Shown: positions 26,085 to 34,868, numbered from the stretch's first letter. The stretch is DNA of 64,000 bases from Streptomyces flavotricini (GCF_020639365.1 NZ_JAINUL010000001.1:4057309-4121308); one strand, 5' to 3'. The notes: generated from the letters alone by a model not told the origin. Program-made: numbers and translations.

Positions 26085-27542
26085 CTACGCGCCCGCCGGC
26101 GGGATGTTCTGGTTGAGGCGGAACACGTTCCCCGGATCCCACTCGGCCTTCAGGGCGCGCAGCCGCTCCAGCTTCCGCTCCCGCGAGCCGTAGGCCAGGC
26201 GGATGCGCTGCTCGCCCTCGTCCATCAGGAAGTTCACGTACACGCCCGCCTGGTACGGCTGCATCGCGGACCAGAACTCCCGGACCCACCCGCGCTCCTC
26301 GTCGAAGCCCTCGGGCGCCTCCCGGATCCCGTTGATGTTCAGCATGTGACCCAGGGAGCGGCCCGAGGCCGCCGTGTCGTCCTCGCCGACCCGGGCGACC
26401 GCGCCACCCAGCTGGAACAGCGGGAACCCGCTCTGCGGCGAGGCGATCCGCCCCGCGTACCGCGCCATCACGTCCAGCGCGCCGTCGTCGAGCCGGTCGA
26501 GGCCGCAGCCCCGGAAGTAGTACCGCCAGCCGTGCGGGAACGAGGGGTCGAACATCGCCTGGTGCGCCAGGTACGGCTTCGGCCGGCACAGGTCGAGCAG
26601 CGGCCGCCCGAACTCCCGCATCGGCCGCATCACTTCCTCGCCCGCCTCCGGTTCCCCCACCCAGCAGGCGATCACCATCACCACCGGCCGGCCGTGCAGC
26701 TCCGGCGGGAGCGCCGGCGACGGCGGGGCCTTGCGGTGGATCACGATCGTCGTCAGCTCGTCCGGCGCCCCCGCGATCCAGTCCCGGTAGAACCGCATGA
26801 CCTGCGGCGAATCCTCCACCGGCCACAGCACCGGCCCGGCGAGCACGGTCGGACCGACGGGATTGAGCCGGAACGTGAACTCCGTGACGATGCCGAAGTT
26901 CCCGCCCGCCCCGCGCATGCCCCAGAACAGCTCCGGCTCGTGCGCCGCACCGGCCGTGACCCGTTCCCCGCCCGCGGTGACCAGGTCCACCGACAGCAGC
27001 TGGTCCACGCTCAGCCCGTACTTCCGGCTCAGCCAGCCGATCCCGCCGCCGAGGGTGAGCCCCGCGACGCCGGTGTGCGTGACGATCCCCGACGGCACGG
27101 CCAGCCCGAACGGCTGCGTCGCCGCGTCCAGCTCGCCGAGCAGCGCCCCCGCCCCGACGCGGGCCGTACGGGCCTCGGGGTCCACCCGGATCTCCTTCAT
27201 CGCCGACAGGTCGATCACCACGCCGCCGTCGCAGACCGAATGCCCCGGGAAACTGTGCCCGCCGCCGCGCACCGCGACCGGCGCACCCGTCTCCACCGCC
27301 CACTTCAGCGCCGCCACCACATCGGCGGAACCGGTACAGGGCGCGATCAGGGCCGGATGCCGGTCGATGGCGCCGTTCCAGATCCGCCGGCGCTCCTCGT
27401 ACGGGGCGTCCCCGGCGCGCACCAGGCTGCCGCGGAAGGAACGCGCCAGCTCGTGGTACGCGGGATCGTCCAGCCGGACCCGCACGGGCTGCGGCACCGG
27501 CACCGGCACCGGCACCGGCACCGGCACAGTCGAGGCACCCAT
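26085..27542 (-). CDS. FAD-linked oxidase, BBE (berberine bridge enzyme) family
   Basis: 485 aa from ATG 27542. FAD_binding_4 domain with GGGHSFPGHSVCDGGVV (the His forms the 8-alpha covalent bond), GGGIGWLSRKYGL and GAGGNFGIVTEF. The C-terminal BBE segment has YVNFL and WDPGNVFRLNQNIPP. No signal peptide. The N-terminus contains a Pro-Val repeat from a hexanucleotide run. Oxidises an unknown substrate with O2. Distant paralogue of 49860-51398. Confidence 0.92.
   Translation of the reverse strand: MGASTVPVPVPVPVPVPQPVRVRLDDPAYHELARSFRGSLVRAGDAPYEERRRIWNGAIDRHPALIAPCTGSADVVAALKWAVETGAPVAVRGGGHSFPGHSVCDGGVVIDLSAMKEIRVDPEARTARVGAGALLGELDAATQPFGLAVPSGIVTHTGVAGLTLGGGIGWLSRKYGLSVDQLLSVDLVTAGGERVTAGAAHEPELFWGMRGAGGNFGIVTEFTFRLNPVGPTVLAGPVLWPVEDSPQVMRFYRDWIAGAPDELTTIVIHRKAPPSPALPPELHGRPVVMVIACWVGEPEAGEEVMRPMREFGRPLLDLCRPKPYLAHQAMFDPSFPHGWRYYFRGCGLDRLDDGALDVMARYAGRIASPQSGFPLFQLGGAVARVGEDDTAASGRSLGHMLNINGIREAPEGFDEERGWVREFWSAMQPYQAGVYVNFLMDEGEQRIRLAYGSRERKLERLRALKAEWDPGNVFRLNQNIPPAGA
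27493..27527. repeat. Hexanucleotide tandem repeat (GGCACC)
   Basis: Five perfect copies plus a partial sixth, inside the start of the FAD oxidase gene. The unit keeps the frame and encodes a (Pro-Val) run, so copy-number change would only alter N-terminal length. Confidence 0.85.
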
Positions 27543-27651
27543 GGAACGAGTGTTCCACCGCGCGGATGCAGGGGCCAGCCGGCACTGTTCGCGCTGGTCA
27601 GCACGGATCCACCCGGTTGCGGGGGTGATCGGCCCGGGTCACGGTGAGCAC

Positions 27652-28812
27652 ATGGCCGCGCCCCCGCCCCCGCCCTCCGCCGGCCTGATCCGGCACCTCG
27701 GCCCCAACTGGTACGCCAGCGTGATGGGGACCGCCATCGTCGCCAACGCGGGCGTCGCCCTGCCCGTGCACGTCCGCGGAGCCCACACCTTCAGCCTGGT
27801 CTTCTGGGCCCTGTCCGCCGTCATGCTGGCCGTGCTGCTCATCGCCCGCGCCGTCCACTGGGCCCGCCACCCCGACCAGGCCCGGGACCATCTGCTCGAC
27901 CCGGCCGTCGCCCCCTTCTACGGCTGCCTGTCCATGGCCCTGCTGGCCGTCGGCGGCGGCACGATGCTGGTCGGCAAGGACCTCATCGGCCTGCACGCCG
28001 CCGTGGTCGTCGACTCCGTCCTCTTCGTCACAGGAACGGCCGTCGGACTGCTCGCCGCCGTCGCCATCCCGTATCTGATGGTCGAGAGCCACCGGATCAG
28101 GCCCGGCAGCGCCTCACCCGTCTGGCTGCTCCCGCTCGTCGCCCCCATGGTCTCCGCCGCGCTCGGCCCGCTGCTGATCCCGCACCTGCCGCCCGGCCAG
28201 TGGCAGCGCGCCCTGCTGCTCGGCTGCTACACGATGTTCGGGCTGAGCATGCTGGCCACGCTGGTGCTGCTGCCCATCGTCTTCGGGCGGATGGTGACCG
28301 GCCCGCGGCTGCCGCTCGTGCTGACCCCGACGCTCTTCCTGGTGCTCGGCCCGCTGGGGCAGTCGGTCACCGCCGCCAACAAGTTCGCCGACGCCGCCCC
28401 GGGGGTGGTGCAGCCCCCGTACGCCGAGGGCTTCCGGATGCTGGCCGTGATCTACGGGGTGCCGGTGATGGGGTTCGCGCTGCTCTGGTTCGCCTTTGCC
28501 TGCGCGATGCTCGTACGGGCGCGGCGGCTCGGGATGCGGTTCTCGCTGACCTGGTGGGCGCTGACCTTCCCGGTGGGCACCTGCGTGACGGGGGCGGAGG
28601 GGCTGGCCCAGCACACGGGCCTGGTGCTGTACCGCTGGCTCGCGGTGTTCCTGTACGCCTTCCTGCTGGCGGCCTGGGCCACCGCGGCCTCCCTGACCGT
28701 ACGCGGCCTGCTGACGGGCGCGTTCGTCCCGGCGGCGCCCGCCCCACCCGGCTCGCCCACCGATGCCGCCGATGCCGGCGAAGCCGCCGAGGCCGCTGCC
28801 GGACGGCCGTAA
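27652..28812 (+). CDS. TDT family (TehA/SLAC1-like) transporter
   Basis: 386 aa from ATG 27652. About ten membrane helices. It opens with IRHLGPNWYASVMGTAIVANAG, the family signature in which the helix carries the gating region, and has FYGCLSMALLAVGGG. The family moves C4-dicarboxylates, sulfite or tellurite-linked anions. The C-terminus is an Ala/Asp-rich tail. Substrate not predictable from sequence alone. Confidence 0.9.
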   Translation: MAAPPPPPSAGLIRHLGPNWYASVMGTAIVANAGVALPVHVRGAHTFSLVFWALSAVMLAVLLIARAVHWARHPDQARDHLLDPAVAPFYGCLSMALLAVGGGTMLVGKDLIGLHAAVVVDSVLFVTGTAVGLLAAVAIPYLMVESHRIRPGSASPVWLLPLVAPMVSAALGPLLIPHLPPGQWQRALLLGCYTMFGLSMLATLVLLPIVFGRMVTGPRLPLVLTPTLFLVLGPLGQSVTAANKFADAAPGVVQPPYAEGFRMLAVIYGVPVMGFALLWFAFACAMLVRARRLGMRFSLTWWALTFPVGTCVTGAEGLAQHTGLVLYRWLAVFLYAFLLAAWATAASLTVRGLLTGAFVPAAPAPPGSPTDAADAGEAAEAAAGRP

Positions 28813-28862
28813 GCCGGACGCCCGTACAGCGCGGTCATGGGTGCACAGACGCGATCCCGCTG

Positions 28863-28983
28863 CCGGCGCGTAACCCCGGGGCGGAGGGCGGAACCGGAAG
28901 CAAGAGTTGGTCGCCTGCTTCTTCCTCCAGGGCTTCGCCCGGCAGATGCCCGGCGCCCCCACCGGATACGCCCTGTTCCACTG
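28863..28983 (+). other. Short gene-like reading frame of uncertain origin
   Basis: A reading frame ending at TGA 28981-28983 gives RKQELVACFFLQGFARQMPG and then a tail ending TGYALFH. The composition is unlike the surrounding shadows. No start codon with an RBS is visible, and the frame does not extend far upstream. It may be a relict 3' end of a lost gene; function unknown. Confidence 0.25.
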
Positions 28984-28997
28984 AGGGCGCCCCGGGC

Positions 28998-29039
28998 CCG
29001 GGTGGCCCGCCGGTCCCCCGGCCGGGGCGGGCCACCCGG
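28998..29039. terminator. Bidirectional hairpin terminator
   Basis: Perfect 14-bp arms 28998-29011 and 29026-29039 around a GC-rich loop, between a plus-strand transporter region and the minus-strand oxidoreductase. Confidence 0.8.
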
Positions 29040-29052
29040 TCGTGCGCCCCGG

Positions 29053-29982
29053 TCAGGCGGTGGTCAGCACCAGGCGGCCGCGGGTGCCCGGCTCCGCCAG
29101 GCGGGCGTGGGCCTTCACCGCGTCCGCCAGCGGGATCGTCTGCGAGACCCGCAGGGTCAGGGCACCCGCGTCCACCAGGGCCACCAGCTCCGCGAGGTGC
29201 GCGCCGTCCGCCGCGACCTCCTGCTCCACCACCCGGATCCCCCGCTCCGCAGTCGGGCCGGCGTGCGGGCGCAGGCCCACGTACACCCCGCCGTCACGGA
29301 CGAAGCCCAGCGCCGGGTCCCCCAGTACGGCCGCGTCCACGACCCCGTCCACCGGCCCGGCCGGAACGGAGCCGCGCGGGACGAACTCCTTCGCGCCCAG
29401 GGACCGTACGAACTCCTCGTCCGACTCCCCCGCCAGGCCCGTCACCACCAGCCCCGCCCGTACGGCGAGCTGCACCGCGAGCGCGCCGACCACGCCCGCG
29501 GCTCCGGTGACGAGCACCGAGGACCCCGGCGCCAGCCCCAGCAGCCCCACCGCCCGGGCGGCGGTCAGCCCGCTCAGCGGCAGCCCGGCCGCGGCCGCGG
29601 CGTCCACGGTGACCGGCGCGGCCGCCACCGCCGAGGCGTCGAGCACCTCGTACTCCGCGTGCGTGCCCAGCGGCTTGACCGGCCCGTAGTGCAGTCCGAC
29701 CACCCGCTGCCCCACCGACCAGCCGGTGACGTCGGCGCCGACCGCGTCGATCTCGCCCGCCACGTCCCAGCCGAGCCCGAGCCGCGTCCCGGCGCCGCCG
29801 AAGACGCCGACGCGGACGGCGCCGTCCACCGGATTCACCCCGGCCGCCTCGACGCGGACGCGGACCTGTCCGGGCGCCGGGAGCGGGACCGGTACCCGCA
29901 CGATCTCCACCTGCTCCGGCCCGCCGAAGGCGCTGACGACGGCCGCCCGCATGGTCCGTACGCTCTGCTCGTTCCCGCTCAT
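29053..29982 (-). CDS. NADP-dependent quinone oxidoreductase-like MDR protein
   Basis: 309 aa from ATG 29982. Medium-chain reductase/dehydrogenase without zinc ligands. N-terminal GroES-like part (VRVRVEAAGVNPVDG) and a Rossmann domain with SSVLVTGAAGVVGALAVQLA. Probably reduces quinones or enones with NADPH. Divergent from an HxlR regulator, a common pairing for redox-responsive control. Confidence 0.92.
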   Translation of the reverse strand: MSGNEQSVRTMRAAVVSAFGGPEQVEIVRVPVPLPAPGQVRVRVEAAGVNPVDGAVRVGVFGGAGTRLGLGWDVAGEIDAVGADVTGWSVGQRVVGLHYGPVKPLGTHAEYEVLDASAVAAAPVTVDAAAAAGLPLSGLTAARAVGLLGLAPGSSVLVTGAAGVVGALAVQLAVRAGLVVTGLAGESDEEFVRSLGAKEFVPRGSVPAGPVDGVVDAAVLGDPALGFVRDGGVYVGLRPHAGPTAERGIRVVEQEVAADGAHLAELVALVDAGALTLRVSQTIPLADAVKAHARLAEPGTRGRLVLTTA

Positions 29983-30039
29983 GGTCTCTCCCCGATTCGG
30001 TCGGTCTCGTTCACGCGTTCCTGCTGAGCACTAACCTAG

Positions 30040-30071
30040 GGAGAGGTACTCTCCTTTCGTAAGTACGTACT
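30040..30071. promoter_or_regulatory. Candidate HxlR operators in divergent promoter
   Basis: Two palindromes: GGAGAG-GTA-CTCTCC at 30040-30054 and the perfect 10-mer AGTACGTACT at 30062-30071. Both contain a GTAC core and lie between the oxidoreductase and HxlR genes. Likely binding sites for the HxlR protein. Confidence 0.5.
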
Positions 30072-30107
30072 CGGAGGTGCGTACCCGACCCGGAAGTGGG
30101 GCACCCG

Positions 30108-30530
30108 ATGGCCACCCGTACCGCCGCGGCCCGCCGCGAAGAGGCCCGCTACGCCTACGACGCCTTCCTCAAGGAGTGCCCCACCAGCCAACTCCTGGCC
30201 CGCATCAGCGACAAGTGGGTCGGCCTCATCGTCGCCGCGCTCGCCCAGGCCGAGGACGACTCCATGCGCTACAGCGACCTCGGCCGCAAGATCCCCGGCG
30301 TCAGCCAGAAGATGCTCACCCAGACCCTGCGCTCCCTCGAACGCGACGGCCTCGTCACCCGCACGGTCACCCCCACGGTCCCCGTCCGCGTCGACTACCG
30401 CCTCACCGGACTCGGCAGCAGCCTCGCCTGCCTCCTCACGTCCGTGAAGCAGTGGGCCGAGAACCACTTCGACGAGGTCAACGCCCACCGCGAACACCAC
30501 GACAGGGCCGCGGCCGCCTCCCAGGCGTAA
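30108..30530 (+). CDS. HxlR family transcriptional regulator
   Basis: 140 aa from ATG 30108. The HxlR pattern is clear: CPTSQLLARISDKWVGLIVAAL with the conserved Cys near the start, RYSDLGRKIPGVSQKMLTQTLRSLERDGLV as recognition region, and VDYRLTGLGSSL in the wing. Probably senses electrophiles or quinones and controls the divergent oxidoreductase. Confidence 0.95.
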   Translation: MATRTAAARREEARYAYDAFLKECPTSQLLARISDKWVGLIVAALAQAEDDSMRYSDLGRKIPGVSQKMLTQTLRSLERDGLVTRTVTPTVPVRVDYRLTGLGSSLACLLTSVKQWAENHFDEVNAHREHHDRAAAASQA

Positions 30531-30571
30531 TTCTCCCGCGGGGCCCCGCCCTGCAGTGGCATGCTGGCCCC

Positions 30572-31321
30572 GTGAACGGACCAGCCATCGCCCTCACCCT
30601 CGCCCCCGAACTGCACGTGTTCGCCGCACCCGCCCGGCGCGGCACGCGCGTACCGACCACGACCGACGGCGCCTCCAGCCTCGGCCACGTCGTCGAGTCG
30701 GCCGGCGTCCCGCTCACCGAGGTCGGCCGGCTCCTCGTCGACGGGCAGGAGGTGCCCGTCTCGTACGTACCCCGCGCCGGGGAATCCGTCGAGGTCTTCG
30801 GCGTCGAGCGCCCCCAGCACCTCCCGGGCGGCCCCGACGCCCCGCCGCTGCGCTTCCTGCTCGACGTCCACCTCGGCACGCTCGCCCGCCGCATGCGCCT
30901 GCTCGGCGTGGACACCGCGTACGAGAACGAGGACATCGGCGACCCCGCCCTGGCCACCCGCTCCGCCGCCGAACACCGCGTCCTGCTCTCCCGGGACCGC
31001 GGACTGCTGCGCCGCCGCGAGCTGTTCGCCGGCGCGTACGTCTACAGCGACAACCCCGACGAACAACTGCGCGACGTCCTCGGCCGCTTCGCCCCCGCCC
31101 TCGCCCCGTGGACCCGGTGCACCGCGTGCAACGGGCCGCTGCGCGAGGCCGACAAGGACAGCGTCGGCGACCGCCTCGAGAGCGGGACGCAGCGCTCGTA
31201 CGACGTCTTCGCGCAGTGCGCGGCGTGCGAGCGCGTCTACTGGCGCGGCGCCCACCACGCCCGGCTGGAGCGGATCGTCAGCGAGGCCGTCGAGGAATTC
31301 GGCGGCGTGGTCACCCCGTAG
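30572..31321 (+). CDS. Mut7-C RNase domain protein with ubiquitin-like N-terminus
   Basis: 249 aa from GTG 30572. Residues about 1-90 resemble a ThiS/ubiquitin-like beta-grasp (VESAGVPLTEVGRLLVDGQEV). Residues 95-245 are a Mut7-C domain: FLLDVHLGTLARRMRLLGVDT, VLLSRDRGLLRR (PIN-like acidic residues), and a zinc-type knuckle of CTACNGPL and CAACERVYW. Predicted RNase. Target RNA unknown. Confidence 0.9.
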   Translation: MNGPAIALTLAPELHVFAAPARRGTRVPTTTDGASSLGHVVESAGVPLTEVGRLLVDGQEVPVSYVPRAGESVEVFGVERPQHLPGGPDAPPLRFLLDVHLGTLARRMRLLGVDTAYENEDIGDPALATRSAAEHRVLLSRDRGLLRRRELFAGAYVYSDNPDEQLRDVLGRFAPALAPWTRCTACNGPLREADKDSVGDRLESGTQRSYDVFAQCAACERVYWRGAHHARLERIVSEAVEEFGGVVTP

Positions 31322-31360
31322 GGGTGTCCGCCCAGGGAATGTGCGCGAGGGGCGGCCGGG

Positions 31361-31861
31361 TCAGAAGGCGTAGGAGTCGCCCGTGTCCAGCGCCAGCACC
31401 GCGTGCTGGTTGTTGGACAGGTCCCGGTCGGACGCACCCCCGTTCCACCAGGTGTCGATCCGGACCACCACCTCCGGCACCGGCTCCTTCAAGTCCAGCA
31501 GCAGCCCGATGTGCCGGCCGCGGCCGTGCAGCGGCAGCGCGCCCGTCTCGCACACCACCTCGCGCAGCCCGGCCCGCGCACAGCCCTGCGCCAGCTCCTG
31601 CCGGTCCGCGAGGTCCGCCGACAGGCGCACCCGCAGCGTCGCGTTGGGCAGCGCGGCCGGCCCCTCGTTCTGCGGCACCACCCACACCCGCAGCCGCCCC
31701 TGCGACAGCGACACCCGCCCGTGGTACGCCACGTCGGCCTCGGGACCGCCGCGGGCAGCCGCCCCCGCCTCCGTCCCGGACACCCCGGACACCCCGAGCA
31801 CCAGCAAGCCCGCCACCACCACACTCCGTACGGCACCACGGCGCACCGCCACCACCTCCAC
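31361..31861 (-). CDS. Secreted protein of unknown function
   Basis: 166 aa from ATG 31861. Sec signal peptide (VRSVVVAGLLVLGVSGVSG, cleavage near AGAAA). The mature part is beta-rich with a probable disulfide pair (CARAG, VVCET) and ends WWNGGASDRDLSNNQHAVLA, similar in pattern to extracellular beta-sandwich domains. Converges with the Mut7-C gene. Confidence 0.82.
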   Translation of the reverse strand: MEVVAVRRGAVRSVVVAGLLVLGVSGVSGTEAGAAARGGPEADVAYHGRVSLSQGRLRVWVVPQNEGPAALPNATLRVRLSADLADRQELAQGCARAGLREVVCETGALPLHGRGRHIGLLLDLKEPVPEVVVRIDTWWNGGASDRDLSNNQHAVLALDTGDSYAF

Positions 31862-31996
31862 GCGCGGAGGCTAGCCCGCACCGCCCCCGTCCGGTCGGAC
31901 CATCACACGAACGGGGGCGAGCCCCTCGCCCAACCGGCGGGCATCGACAGGCGGCGGCCATCCGGTCCCGGAGGCCCCCTGCGTACGCTTCGCGCC

Positions 31997-32332
31997 ATGC
32001 TGATCGCCCGCTCCGCCGCCCTGTTCGCCCTCGCCGCCGTCCTGGAGATCGGCGGCGCCTGGCTCGTCTGGCAGGGCGTGCGCGAGCACAAGGGCTGGGC
32101 CTGGATCGGCGCCGGGGTGATCGCCCTCGGCCTCTACGGCTTCGTCGCCACCCTCCAGCCCCAGGGCGACTTCGCCCGCGTCCTCGCCGCGTACGGCGGG
32201 GTCTTCGTCGCGGGCTCCCTCGTGTGGGGCATGGTCGCCGACGGCTACCGCCCCGACCGCTGGGACGTCGCGGGCGCCCTCGTCTGCCTCGCCGGCATGG
32301 CGGTGATCATGTACGCCCCGCGCGGCCGCTAG
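31997..32332 (+). CDS. YnfA/UPF0060 family membrane protein
   Basis: 111 aa from ATG 31997. Four transmembrane helices. Family signatures are FALAAVLEIGGAWLVW at the start, YGGVFVAGSLVWGMVADGYRPDRWD and a final helix AGALVCLAGMAVIMY. Small transporter-like fold related to the DMT/SMR group. Function unknown. Confidence 0.94.
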   Translation: MLIARSAALFALAAVLEIGGAWLVWQGVREHKGWAWIGAGVIALGLYGFVATLQPQGDFARVLAAYGGVFVAGSLVWGMVADGYRPDRWDVAGALVCLAGMAVIMYAPRGR

Positions 32333-32344
32333 GTCGCGTCTCGT

Positions 32345-32371
32345 GGATCAGGGCGGATCAGGGCGGATCAG
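32345..32371. repeat. Short direct repeat GGATCAGGGC
   Basis: About two and a half head-to-tail copies of a 10-bp unit in the spacer after the YnfA gene. A second small run, GACCGAAC, lies just before the SDR gene at about 32500-32520. No function evident in the 200-nt spacer. Confidence 0.7.
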
Positions 32372-32532
32372 CTCGCGGTGTCCGGCACCGTGCATCGCAA
32401 GGCGGACGAAGGAGTCCGTGCGGAGCATCGGCGACTGAGGACAACGCGGCGAGGCGCGGTGCGCCCCGCCTATGCTGGCGAGTAATCGCCCGCACGCATG
32501 ACCGAACGACCGAACGACCGAGGAGCCCGCAG

Positions 32533-33306
32533 ATGAGCACGGCCAGCGCCACCGCCAACCGGACCGCCGTAGTCACCGGCGCGAGCAGCGGCATCGGCGC
32601 GGCCACCGCCCGGCAGCTCGCCGACGCCGGCTACCACGTCGTCCTCACCGCCCGCCGCAAGGACCGCATCGAGGCCCTCGCCGCCGAGCTGACGGCGGCC
32701 GGCCACTCCGCCGCCGCCCACGCCCTCGACGTCACCGACCGCGCGGCCGTCGACGCCTTCGCCGCCTCCCTCGACCGCTGCGACGTGCTCGTCAACAACG
32801 CGGGCGGCGCCATCGGCGCCGAGCCCGTCGCCACCGGCGACCCCGCCGACTGGCGCACGATGTACGAGGTCAACGTCATCGGCACCCTCCACGTCACCCA
32901 GGCCCTCCTGCCCGCCCTCATCGCCTCCGGCGACGGCACGGTCGTCGTCCTGTCCTCCACCGCGGGCCATGCCACGTACGAGGGCGGCGCCGGCTACGTC
33001 GCCGCGAAGAACGGCGCCCGCGTCCTGGCCGAGACCCTGCGCCTGGAGATCGTCGGCCTGCCGGTCCGCGTCATCGAGATCGCCCCGGGCATGGTGAAGA
33101 CCGAGGAATTCGCCAAGACCCGCTTCCGCGGCGACGCCGAGAAGGCCGAGAAGGTGTACGCGGGCGTCGCGGCCCCCCTGACCGCCGACGACGTGGCCGA
33201 CACCATCACCTGGGCCGTGACCCGCCCCAGCCACGTCAACATCGACCTCCTGGTGGTCCGCCCCCGCGCCCAGGCCTCGAACACGAAGGTCCACCGCGAC
33301 CTGTAG
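32533..33306 (+). CDS. Short-chain dehydrogenase/reductase
   Basis: 257 aa from ATG 32533. Classical SDR: cofactor motif TGASSGIG, NNAGG in VLVNNAGGAIG, the catalytic Ser in VVLSSTAGH and YxxxK in YVAAKNG. The variant YVAAK keeps Tyr and Lys. The ARRKDR segment after beta-2 suggests NADPH. Resembles the YdfG-like NADP-dependent hydroxy acid dehydrogenases. Substrate unknown. Confidence 0.94.
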   Translation: MSTASATANRTAVVTGASSGIGAATARQLADAGYHVVLTARRKDRIEALAAELTAAGHSAAAHALDVTDRAAVDAFAASLDRCDVLVNNAGGAIGAEPVATGDPADWRTMYEVNVIGTLHVTQALLPALIASGDGTVVVLSSTAGHATYEGGAGYVAAKNGARVLAETLRLEIVGLPVRVIEIAPGMVKTEEFAKTRFRGDAEKAEKVYAGVAAPLTADDVADTITWAVTRPSHVNIDLLVVRPRAQASNTKVHRDL

Positions 33307-33321
33307 GCCCCTGCCGAGCCC

Positions 33322-33597
33322 CTACGGCACCAGCCCCGCGGCCTTGAGCTGCGGGGGCGGCGGCGCGCATCGGCCCAGGTGGTGAAGTCGTACGCGCCGC
33401 AGGCCCCGTTGCCCTCGTCGGACAGGTGGAGGACGCCGGGGTCGCTCAGGTGCACGATCACGTGCCCGGCACAGTGGTCCTGACTGCGCAGCACGTGGAT
33501 CGCGCCGTCGGCGAAGGTCCGGCCGGTGAAGCGGGCCGAGCCGATCCGGATCCGCTCCAGCGGCCGCTCCTCGTAGGCAAGCCTCCCGGCGGGGAGA
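33322..33597 (-). pseudogene. Truncated MBL-fold metallo-hydrolase remnant
   Basis: A conserved-looking segment, HVLRSQDHCAGHVIVHLSD, is followed by PGVLHLSDEGNGACGAY. It matches the H-x-CAGH-x-V-H and LH-x-x-DEGNG pattern of metallo-beta-lactamase-fold enzymes. The N-terminal HxHxDH metal motif is missing; the frame upstream runs straight into the rtcB terminator hairpin. After TTWADARR the sequence turns Arg/Pro-rich with no proper ending. Reads as a decayed gene fragment. Confidence 0.6.
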
Positions 33598-33608
33598 TCG
33601 CGAGGACC

Positions 33609-33648
33609 ACGTGGAAGGGCCCGGACCGGAACCGGTCCGGGCCCTTCC
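33609..33648. terminator. Perfect 19-bp stem terminator
   Basis: Arms 33609-33627 and 33630-33648 are exact complements around an AA loop, directly downstream of rtcB. Confidence 0.85.
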
Positions 33649-33674
33649 ACTCCCCCGACAACCGCACCGAGGGC

Positions 33675-34868
33675 TCAGCCCTTGATGCAGATGACCTGCT
33701 TGAGCTTGGCCACCACCTGGACGAGGTCCGTCTGCTGGTCGATGACCTGCTCGATCGACTTGTACGCGCCCGGGATCTCGTCGACCACGCCCGAGTCCTT
33801 GCGGCACTCGACGCCCTTGGTCTGATCCGCCAGGTCGCGCGCCGAGAACCGCTTCTTCGCGGCCGTCCGGCTCATCTTCCGGCCCGCTCCGTGCGAGGCC
33901 GAGTGGAACGACTTCTCGTTGCCGAGGCCCTTCACGATGTACGAGCCCGTCCCCATGGAGCCGGGAATGATCCCGTAGTCGCCGCTGCCGGCGCGGATCG
34001 CGCCCTTGCGGGTGACCAGCAGGTCCATGCCGTCGTACCGCTCCTGCGCCACGTAGTTGTGGTGGCAGCTGATTTCCCGGTCGAAGGAGACCTTCGCCTT
34101 GCGGAACTCGCGGCGGAGGACCTCCTTGAACAGGCTCATCATCACGGCCCGGTTGTACTTGGCGTACTCCTGGGCCCAGAAGAGGTCGTTGCGGTAGGCC
34201 TCCATCTCCGGGGTGGCGGCGAGGAACACCGCCAGGTCCCGGTCGACCAGGCCCTGGTTGTGGTCAAGGCTTCGGGCCACGTTGATGTGGTGGTCCGCCA
34301 GCTCGTTACCGATGTTGCGGGAGCCGGAGTGCAGCATCAGCCAGACCGAACCCGACACATCAAGACAAACTTCGATGAAGTGGTTGCCGGTTCCGAGCGT
34401 TCCGATCTGCTTCGCGGCTCGTTCGCGACGGAATTTGACCTCGTCCGCCAGGTGGTCGAACCGCTCCCACAGTCCCGCGTACCCCTCCACCGGGAAGCCG
34501 TACAAGCGGTCCGGGTCCACCGGGTCGCGGTGCATGCCCGCGCCGACCGGGATGGCGCGCTCGATCTTCGAGCGGAGGGGGGACAGGTCGCCCGGGAGGT
34601 CGTTCGCCGTCAAGGACGTCTTGACCGCCGACATGCCGCAGCCGATGTCCACCCCTACCGCCGCCGGGCACACCGCGTCCTTCATCGCGATCACCGAGCC
34701 GACCGTGGCGCCCTTGCCGTAGTGGACGTCCGGCATGACCGCCAGGCCCTTGATCCACGGAAGGCCGGCGACGTTGTGCAGCTGCCGCATCGCGCTCGCC
34801 TCGACCGACGCCGGGTCGGCCCACATCCGGATCGGGACCTTCTCTCCCGGCACCTCTACATACGGCAT
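33675..34868 (-). CDS. rtcB: RNA ligase RtcB
   Basis: 397 aa from ATG 34868. RtcB motifs: MPDVHYGKGATVGSVIA, VGVDIGCGMSAV (Mn-binding Asp/Cys), GTLGTGNHFIEV, HSGSRNIG, CHHNYVAQE and GSMGTGSYIV. The GMP-accepting His is in SASHGAGRKMSR. Joins RNA ends with 2',3'-cyclic phosphate or 3'-phosphate to 5'-OH, in tRNA repair or splicing-like repair. No rtcA or archease gene is adjacent. The 5' leader (34869-35062) is AT-richer than its surroundings. Confidence 0.96.
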   Translation of the reverse strand: MPYVEVPGEKVPIRMWADPASVEASAMRQLHNVAGLPWIKGLAVMPDVHYGKGATVGSVIAMKDAVCPAAVGVDIGCGMSAVKTSLTANDLPGDLSPLRSKIERAIPVGAGMHRDPVDPDRLYGFPVEGYAGLWERFDHLADEVKFRRERAAKQIGTLGTGNHFIEVCLDVSGSVWLMLHSGSRNIGNELADHHINVARSLDHNQGLVDRDLAVFLAATPEMEAYRNDLFWAQEYAKYNRAVMMSLFKEVLRREFRKAKVSFDREISCHHNYVAQERYDGMDLLVTRKGAIRAGSGDYGIIPGSMGTGSYIVKGLGNEKSFHSASHGAGRKMSRTAAKKRFSARDLADQTKGVECRKDSGVVDEIPGAYKSIEQVIDQQTDLVQVVAKLKQVICIKG

